From positions 13,455,001 to 13,519,000 of the forward strand of contig JAYKKT010000073.1 in NCBI GenBank assembly GCA_036023115.1: DNA of 64,000 nt. The letters run 5' to 3'. Origin of the DNA: Brasenia schreberi (lineage: Eukaryota; Streptophyta; Magnoliopsida; Nymphaeales; Cabombaceae). Shown in pieces: positions 57,111 to 64,000 of the stretch. The translations under genes and the position numbers were made by a program. Below the pieces are notes generated by a model. It did no database searches, was not told the origin of the DNA, and saw only the letters and a list, made by a program, of their open reading frames with translations. The number at the start of each line of letters is the position of its first letter. Position 1 is the stretch's first letter.

Positions 57111-59582
57111 CTCTTCACCAACAGGCAACAGTCCTTTCCACCATGGTTAACTTCCTAACCCCCGGGAAACCGGCTGTCGCAGGTTACTCCATACTGCCCG
57201 ACCGTTAACCGTCATGCCCCCGAAAGTCACACGCTCGCCACTTCAGCATTCACGACGGCGGCTGGTTGGCTGCCTCCCTGACGCCGTTTGCCACGTGGAG
57301 ACGTGCCATCAACCGTCGCGGTTTTCCCGCTTGTCCTCCCTCTAGCGGGCAGGACGGGCAGCTATCGCTTCACCCTGGTTAGTTCCCCCAACTAGGCACC
57401 TTAACCCCGGGTTTTAGCAGCGCCTCCCACTGCCAGATCGTAGCATATTGTCGTAACAGTAACCGAACCGTATCGGGAAAGCTTCCAGATCGGTCCATGG
57501 CGCCCTGACTTGATTGCGACTCTGACTCCGGGATAGTTCTCCGTGGTTTTCACCGTCTGACTTGACGGAGTAGGCTAAGGTAGTGGTTTTCATGGGACCC
57601 AAGTGGGCTGAATATCGGGTTATTTTTTAGGGTAGCAAGTGAGCCGAGAAGCTAAAAGAGCTCAGCTCGAGAAAACTTCAAAACCGACTCCATCTTCTTG
57701 AGCTCAAGCCGCAGGCATTCTAGTTCGTACTCGACTCAAGCAACTGGCAAGATTAATCGAGCTTTATAATATAATCATTATTTATATTTTGAAAGTTTTA
57801 TGTTCCATATTTGTTTTCGCTAATTCATGAGTAAATCCAAGTTCGATCTGGTTCGAGCTCACTGAGCTTTGACCTAGGATCGAGCTTAACCGAGTCAATC
57901 TTGGTTGCACCGAGCGCAAATGAGTCTCGCAGGCTGAGCTTGAGTTGTTCGAACACGAGCTCGAGCTCAAGCCCGAGGATAGAATCCCATTAGGGCTTCC
58001 ACTTCAAATATGAGAGAAGCATTTTCTTAACGAGTCCAGTCGAGCATGCTCGTACTCGAGCTCGACTTGATGACACTCCTCTTTTCCCACTGACCTTCGT
58101 GGGATTCACTTTCTTTGAGAAATTATTTCACAGTAATGCTGACAGGCAAACACAAGACAATGTGGGTTATCTTCGAGTTGGCCTTCGTTTGGCATAAACA
58201 TGTAATATTGTGGCATGTAGACCTGGCAAATCGGGTCATCTGATGGTCAGGTCACTTCGAGTTTGGGTCGAAATTGAGCCAGCCGGAGGTCCAGACCAAT
58301 TTTTATTCGGGTCACATTCTTTGAACCTATACCCAACATCGGTCAGCTTCGGGTCCACAGTACATTTAATATATACATTATATATTTAATATTATATCAT
58401 ATACATTATATATAATCTGTGTATCTATCTATGTGAAGATATTTATATTATGTAGATTATACACACACAATATTATATATATATATGTATGTATGTATGC
58501 ATGTATGAATTTATATAGCTTACATATATATGTAAATCCCTTGTTTCCCATGGTTTCAGCATCAACCATCGACTGCCGTTCTCCATTGGTCTATGCTCAA
58601 CTGAGCAAAGTATTAAATCCCTTGTTTCAGCTACTCTTTGTCAAAACTGCTCTCCACATATTGAAATGGTTACTGTTACCACTAAAACCATAAAAAAAAT
58701 CACAAAACCACCCTATCTCTCCCCCTCTATATATGTATATATAGTCAATGGAATAATAACGAAAGGAGGCAAAGTGAGCAGTTGGTGGTTGAAGAGGTGA
58801 TTGAGCACTTTGCTCAATTGAGTATGCACCTATCTCTCTCTCTCTTTATATATATATATATATGGATATCAAGTTGAGAGAGGAACTCGGTGCTTACCTC
58901 ACATTTTCACAGTTGACAAGAATCTCGTATCCTCGTGACATAAGCATAACTTTATCAAGAAATATTAAATTATCTTGAAAAGATAAAATAGTGGTTTACT
59001 GTTTTTTAATTATAAAAAACCATTTATGACAAAAAATAGCATAATGGTGACCAAAATCCATGTACAATAATAATACATGCTTACGCAAGTGTGTGTGTGA
59101 ACCAAGCTATCAAGGTGAATGGTGAATGATGACCTGACACACAGTGGCCACTAGTTGACCTTTTCCATCACCTACATGTAATAAATCTAGTTTATTTTGT
59201 CTTGAGCGTGCCCCAACACCAATAAACAAAAGCCCTCATGGTGGGCTTCTGCATATTCCTCTTATTTATTTGAAATTTTCAGCATCAAAGCTTGGTTTTA
59301 ATAAGGTTTGTTTCCTCACTTGTCACGCTGTTCGCATGAGGGGTTCTTCATTTTATACATGATTTCAGTGTCACCTTCCGAGAAACAAAACAGGCTGGCA
59401 TACTTGGGCAATAACGAGTCAAGTTTAACGCGATCAGTAGTGGGTGCTTAATTCTAAGCGTATGGATGCAGGAAGTGGATAATTGCCACCCACGTTTGAT
59501 GCTCATACATGGGCTCATCACACACGTCTGTGTGTTTATGTGTGCGTGCATGTGTGAGAAGTAAACTGATGAACGAACTTGA
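57111..59582. other. Intergenic sequence upstream of ARF2
   Basis: GC-rich to about 57600 (probable ARF2 promoter), then AT-rich. 57640-58080 is dense in GAGCTCGAGCTCAAGC-type motifs and resembles, in opposite orientation, 62035-62440. 58215-58370 has GGGTCA/GGTCAGG motifs as at 23130. TA-rich tracts follow (58370-58500 and 58845-58862). No gene recognised. Confidence 0.45.
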
Positions 59583-59590
59583 CATGCGAC

Positions 59591-59689
59591 CAATGGCGGA
59601 TCTGGAAAATAGTTTTGAAGGGAGTGATGTACATATTTCATCGTGTCAGGGGACGGCCGCCCCCACCCCTCAATATAGATCCGCCATTG
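59591..59689. mobile_element. hAT-like MITE, 99 bp
   Basis: Ends CAATGGCGGATC and GATCCGCCATTG are perfect inverted repeats, flanked by an 8-bp duplication with one mismatch (CATGCGAC at 59583-59590, CATGAGAC at 59690-59697). It shares its terminal motif with the MITE at 22156-22285. A lone right end of the same type is at about 62513-62527 (GATCCGCCACTG). Confidence 0.85.
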
Positions 59690-59699
59690 CATGAGACAG

Positions 59700-60765
59700 A
59701 CTTGGCATTGCTTCCGTGCATTTTGAGCACACTTTTACTGCAATCAACCTACCTTAAGGTCTAAGAATCGGCTTTTGGATCACTAACTTAAGACGTGCAT
59801 GTAATGATTTTGGAGGGCTTGAAATTTACATCTTTCTTGTATTGCTGACACTGAAAGTTGGTATACACTAATTCAAGAGTTGACCTCTTCTAGATGTGAA
59901 GAGTCTATTTATTCGAATCATTACGTTAATATAAGAAAACAATATTCAATTTCACTGTATTCATATTGAAATTCATTCCAAACCATATATATAGAAATTA
60001 GTCCATGCACACATCCATCATGCTTAAACATGCTTTTAAATCTCAACCGTTCGTTTGGCAACTGAAATTCAAATCTCAACATCAAAAATGTATTTTGGTA
60101 CTTGCACTTTGTATAAGTTACTTTTTGACTTAAAGATCTCAACAATTGATCTTAGAAATCAAATGCTTGATATCTTTCAGAATGTTTAAGCATATATCCA
60201 TGTACGCATGCACTAATTTATCTCTCTCTCTATATATATATATACACATACATAACATAGAGAAATTAGTTTATGCACACATCAATCCATGCTATAAGTA
60301 AAAAAAAACAAATAGTATTGATACATTTATTGCTCTTGAAGAAAAACATTAGATACTTTATCCTTTTGAAATTTAAATTTTAACTATTGATCGAACGGTT
60401 GAGATTCTTAAGAATTTTTTAGCATGGATTGATGTGCACATGGACTATACAGGCTTATATATGTGTACATACATATATGTATATATATGTACATGTATAT
60501 ATAGAGAGAGATTAAAACGTATGCATGCTTATTTGGATATATATGAATTCAATTTGGACAAAGTATTGATTGAAGATAAATACTCTTTCAAGTCGTATAC
60601 TATTCATGCTTGAACGTGATTTTAGGTAACTAAAAGTCAATAGCTCGTACTGCAATAACACTTCATGTTTCATAACTTCCAACTAAGTTCATTGTCTCTT
60701 ATCCATCTATTGCCGGTAACAACTAGTAGCTACATGCAGTGAGCGTCACCAGTAATTCCGGCTTG
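59700..60765. other. Intergenic AT-rich sequence
   Basis: Two related stretches around 59975-60200 and 60255-60450 both contain TTAGT(T/C)CATGCACACAT, an ATTTAAAT/CTCAAC block and GAATGTTTAAGCAT-like sequence. They look like members of a dispersed AT-rich repeat also seen near 22690-22960 and 29900-30010. No gene recognised. Confidence 0.4.
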
Positions 60766-60768
60766 CAC

Positions 60769-60880
60769 CATGAGCGTTAGCTCAACTGCAGGGCGCTCTA
60801 GCACCCTTGCTGCTGGTAAGGAGTTCAACTCTCATAGGGTGCATCTTTGGGCGTGTGGCTTCGGCCTCCTCTTGGAACCA
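60769..60880 (+). repeat. tRNA-derived SINE (family S2), best preserved copy
   Basis: GAGCGTTAGCTCAACTGCAG (A-box region), then AAGGAGTTCAACTCTCATAG (B-box region), then GTGTGGCTTCGGCCTCCTCT. The order and spacing define the family used to recognise the other copies. Confidence 0.65.
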
Positions 60881-60934
60881 AATAAATTCTGGCCCAAGCA
60901 ATTGATCACGTGTCTAGATGTGTATGTCCGTTTA

Positions 60935-60949
60935 TATACATATACATAT

Positions 60950-60983
<34 letters not shown>

Positions 60984-61036
60984 GTATGTGTGTGTACTGG
61001 ACTGGATCAATATATATGTGTGTGTGTGTGTGTGTC
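60935..61036. repeat. TA/CATA and TG microsatellite tract
   Basis: Compound dinucleotide repeat: CATATA and TATATA runs, then (TG)n. Confidence 0.95.
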
Positions 61037-61807
61037 ATTATTATAACTAGGTGTTTGATCAACTTGGCTTTGGACCCGGATCGTTGTATGCGTGCAGTTA
61101 TTTCGGGTCAACGTCGAGGCCGAGTACCATAAACTAGACTCCTCTACCTCACAGATGATGGCAAAGCGAGTGCTTGGTTACCACTAAGTCAAGTCTCAAT
61201 TAGGCAGAAAGGTACTAAACTAAAGATGTTATTCTGTCTACTGTTTGGCTAACCTGCTCCCCACCAAAGTGCATCCCCAACACCAAACACAAATTAATTT
61301 TTTGATGAATTATAATAAAATATTTAGCCAGACAGAAAAGCAAGCCAGGAGGGAGAGTCTCCTTTTAGACCTTTTCTTCCCCTCCAACGTGCCCGCAAAA
61401 CGTACGTGAAAGCGAGAGAGAGAGAGAGAGGATGGGCCCCCAAGTGCCTACGTGGCATCATAAATGCCATCCGATGAATCTGATCATCGAGCGGGGCCCG
61501 CCTCTCTACCCCGGCAGGCGAACTTTACGTTTTCCACTTTTGCCATTGACGCAAGGCCCACCGGCAAGTCCCGAATCCTATGAAAAGTTGGACTTTTTTT
61601 TTGCTATCGGTTTTTAACTTTTTTACTGCGAACCGGTTCAGTTACTTTTTCCTTGGTTCAGACTGGCCGAGTCATTACCTGAGATCGAGACGGATCGGAT
61701 CTTGGGAAATTTTGGATCCATCCGTGGATCCGTGGGGCTTAACTAGGTTCGCACCAGCAGGTTTGAACTCAAATCCCTTCATCGTTCCAAAGGTATAAAT
61801 ATATTGC

Positions 61808-61900
61808 ACAAAGAGCAATAGCTCACCTGGCTAGGGAGTCCACTCACAAGTTAAAGGTCATGAGTTTGATTCCATGTGCACTCTGGCTCTACGTGAATGT
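61808..61900 (+). repeat. tRNA-derived SINE (family S1)
   Basis: CACAAAGAGCAATAGCTCAC plus CTGGCTAGGG, then AAAGGTCATGAGTTTGATTC. Matches 29560-29660 in both boxes. Confidence 0.6.
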
Positions 61901-62034
61901 GTGTTACTGGTAGATCTAGAAAACTTTTTAAGACAAGACGAAATGGTTAAAATTGATAGTATAGGCCATGTATTAAGGCTCTTCAGTAGTTTATTTTTAA
62001 TTAAAGACCTTTTAGGGAGGTAGGTGGTTATTGA

Positions 62035-62440
62035 CTTATAAATTAGGAGCATGATCAAGTTGAGTCAAGCTCGAACACAAGCCTTTGCTCGAGTATGAGT
62101 TATGTTCAAGCAACTCAAGCACAGTTGCTAGACTCGTTGAGCTCAATGCAGCCAAGATTGACCTGATTAGGACTAAGTTCGAATCCAATTGAGCTAGTGA
62201 ACTACTAGCACATACAAACACTCATACACACATATAGATGTCTCTCTCTCTCTGTGTATAAGGCTTGATTAAGCTCGTGAGCTTCTTGAGCGGAGCATTA
62301 CACAAGCTCCAGCTCGGTTAACAATCAACTGGATCTCCAGTAGAGCTCAGCTCAGCTCAAGCTCAACAAAGTAGGGTCAAGTTTGAACTGCTTTTAATCA
62401 GTCTCGATTAGCCCGTGGGCAGTTCGACTCATCTGCACCT
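62035..62440. repeat. Dispersed AGCTCGAGC-rich repeat
   Basis: Dense in AAGCTCGA, GAGCTCAAGC and CAACTCAAGC motifs, with CAGCCAAGATTGACC, the reverse complement of which (GTCAATCTTGGTTG) lies in 57640-58080. Likely two copies of one degenerate non-coding element in opposite orientation. Ends not defined. Confidence 0.4.
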
Positions 62441-62719
62441 TTGTTATGTACTAAGAGATGAACCCTGAACCATTCTTCCTCGAGTCTCGATCGCTTTACC
62501 TCGCCCTGATGTAGATCCGCCACTGCCAGTCATAAATTAACCTCTTCTTTTTAACATTTAATTTGTGGTAAATCCCAAGTGTGTGAAAGTGAAAAGTGAA
62601 GGCAAAAATTCCATGTGGACCCATATGCGGTCGGTGTTGTCACTCGGTGGCGCTCTCGTGTCGACCATCGTAAGGAGACACCTTCTTCCCCCCTCCCCCG
62701 TAGCAAAACTATAGCATGC

Positions 62720-62854
<135 letters not shown>

Positions 62855-62947
62855 AGATTATGTTGGCTCATTATTTTTTGGTGACATAAATATAATTTAA
62901 AGTTTTAATAATTTTTTAGAATATGTAATATAACATTGTTACACTCA

Positions 62948-64000
62948 ACAACAACAAACAACAACAACTAAGTCTTTTTCCATACTTAGACGGGGTCGGT
63001 TACATGGATTCTTCGTTTCCACAGAGCCCTATCATGTGCCATGTTAGCAGTTAATTCACAATAAGCTAGATCATTTTTTATTGTTTCTTTCCAACACTTT
63101 TGTCACCGTCCTCTACCTCTTTTAATACTTTCCAAATTTAGTTTTTCATACCTTATAACAGGTTCTTCTTCTAATCTTCTTTTTATATGTTCAAACCATC
63201 TTAAACGATATTCTCTTATTTTATCCTCTATTGGTGTCACTCCTAATTTGTTTCTAATAATCTCATTATTTATACGGTCTTTTCTTCAATGACCACTCAT
63301 CCGTCTCAACATCTTCATTTCTGTTACAGACATCTTTTGTACATATTGATGGTTAACTGCCCAATACTCAGAACCATAAAACATGGCAGGTCTAATTGTT
63401 GCTCTATAATATTTACCTTTTAACTTTAATGGTATCTTCTTATCACAAAGAATACCTGATGCTCCTCTCCATTTTAACCGACCAGCATTAATTCTATACA
63501 TAACATCTCCATCAATTCTTTCATCACCTTAAAAAATTGACCCTAGGTATTTAAAACTTTTCTTTTAGGGGATGGAATGTGTGCCGATTTTAATTACTAT
63601 GCCCTCTAAAGTAACCAAATGATCAAACTTACATTCCATATATTTTGTCTTTGTTCTACTAAGTCGGAGACCTTTGCTTTCTATTGCTTCTCTCCATAGT
63701 TCCAATTTTCTATTAACTTTTTCCTTCCACTCCTCCACTAACACAATGTCATATACAAATAACATACACCAAGGTACTTCATCTTGAATATGTTTTGTTA
63801 ACTCATCAATCACCATTATAAATAAGTATGGACTTAAAGTTGATCCTTGATGTAACCCAATATTAACTTCAAAGAAGTTTGTCATTCCTTCATGAGTCCT
63901 CACACATGTTTTTGCATTATCGTACATGTCTCTTATAAGGTTAATGTATGTCAATGGGATACCTCTTTTTTCCAAGGTTCTCCAAAGAACCTCTCTTGGT
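62948..64000 (-). mobile_element. RTE LINE copy 3, cut by the window edge
   Basis: The minus strand reads RTE reverse transcriptase ([46 protein letters not shown]). It ends at the left with an (AAC)n run, the reverse complement of the family's (GTT)n 3' end (62948-62977). The catalytic box reads FVYD in place of FADD (about 63750-63761). Stops and a deletion near 63530-63560 split the frame into ORFs at 63286-63501 and 63565-63975. Its 5' part lies beyond 64000. Confidence 0.92.

Noticed and set aside
19264..61900. Functional tRNA genes at the A-box/B-box sequences
   Set aside because: The acceptor and anticodon stems do not close, spacing is wrong and the copies share family-specific tails, so they are SINEs.

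Overview
The window is nuclear DNA of a flowering plant. Three intron-rich genes of plant families (an ICE1/SCREAM-type bHLH, a plastid aspartate kinase and an ARF2-type auxin response factor) sit in AT-rich DNA full of Copia LTR retrotransposons, RTE-type LINEs, tRNA-derived SINEs, hAT-like MITEs and long TA/TC/TG microsatellites. I cannot name the species; nothing here separates an early-diverging angiosperm from a eudicot with confidence.

Layout. (1) 1-18.4 kb is a retrotransposon cluster: three related Copia elements, all on the minus strand. Each has both LTRs and its own perfect 5-bp target duplication: A 139-3663 (CTTTT), B 4502-10154 (CAATT), C 11608-17755 (AGTTG). All are coding-dead; A carries an internal deletion that fuses gag to the reverse transcriptase. 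C appears to interrupt an older, degenerate gag-like stretch. (2) 18.4-24.2 kb is intergenic, with microsatellites, SINEs and one hAT-like MITE. (3) 24186-26974 (minus) is ICE1, 4 exons, 475 codons. (4) 27.0-31.4 kb is intergenic, with a 3x29-bp tandem repeat just upstream of ICE1, a 110-bp duplication and a decayed RTE 3' end. (5) 32283-48761 (plus) is aspartate kinase, 13 exons, 567 codons. Its seventh intron is 12.1 kb because it holds nested transposons. (6) 51565-56683 (minus) is ARF2, 14 exons, 850 codons, with short upstream ORFs and a degenerate tasiR-ARF-like site. (7) 56.7-64 kb is intergenic repeats, with another RTE LINE running off the right edge.

The most unusual object is inside aspartate kinase intron 7. 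An old RTE LINE copy (plus strand, 5' end inverted on itself) was split by an element at 36569-45317 that is almost entirely one giant inverted repeat with arms of about 2.7 kb. It has TG...CA ends and a perfect 5-bp duplication (CATAC) that rejoins the LINE reading exactly. Each arm has a TATA-like box pointing to the centre. A later, nearly intact RTE LINE (36949-40232, 18-bp target duplication) landed in its left arm. I see no coding capacity in the palindrome, and I do not recognise it as a described family.

The three host genes are not functionally linked in an obvious way: a stomatal/cold transcription factor, the entry enzyme of the aspartate-family amino-acid pathway, and an auxin-response repressor. 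Their coding sequences and splice sites look intact. Exon coordinates were read by eye from splice consensus, reading phase and family similarity, and no transcript data were available.
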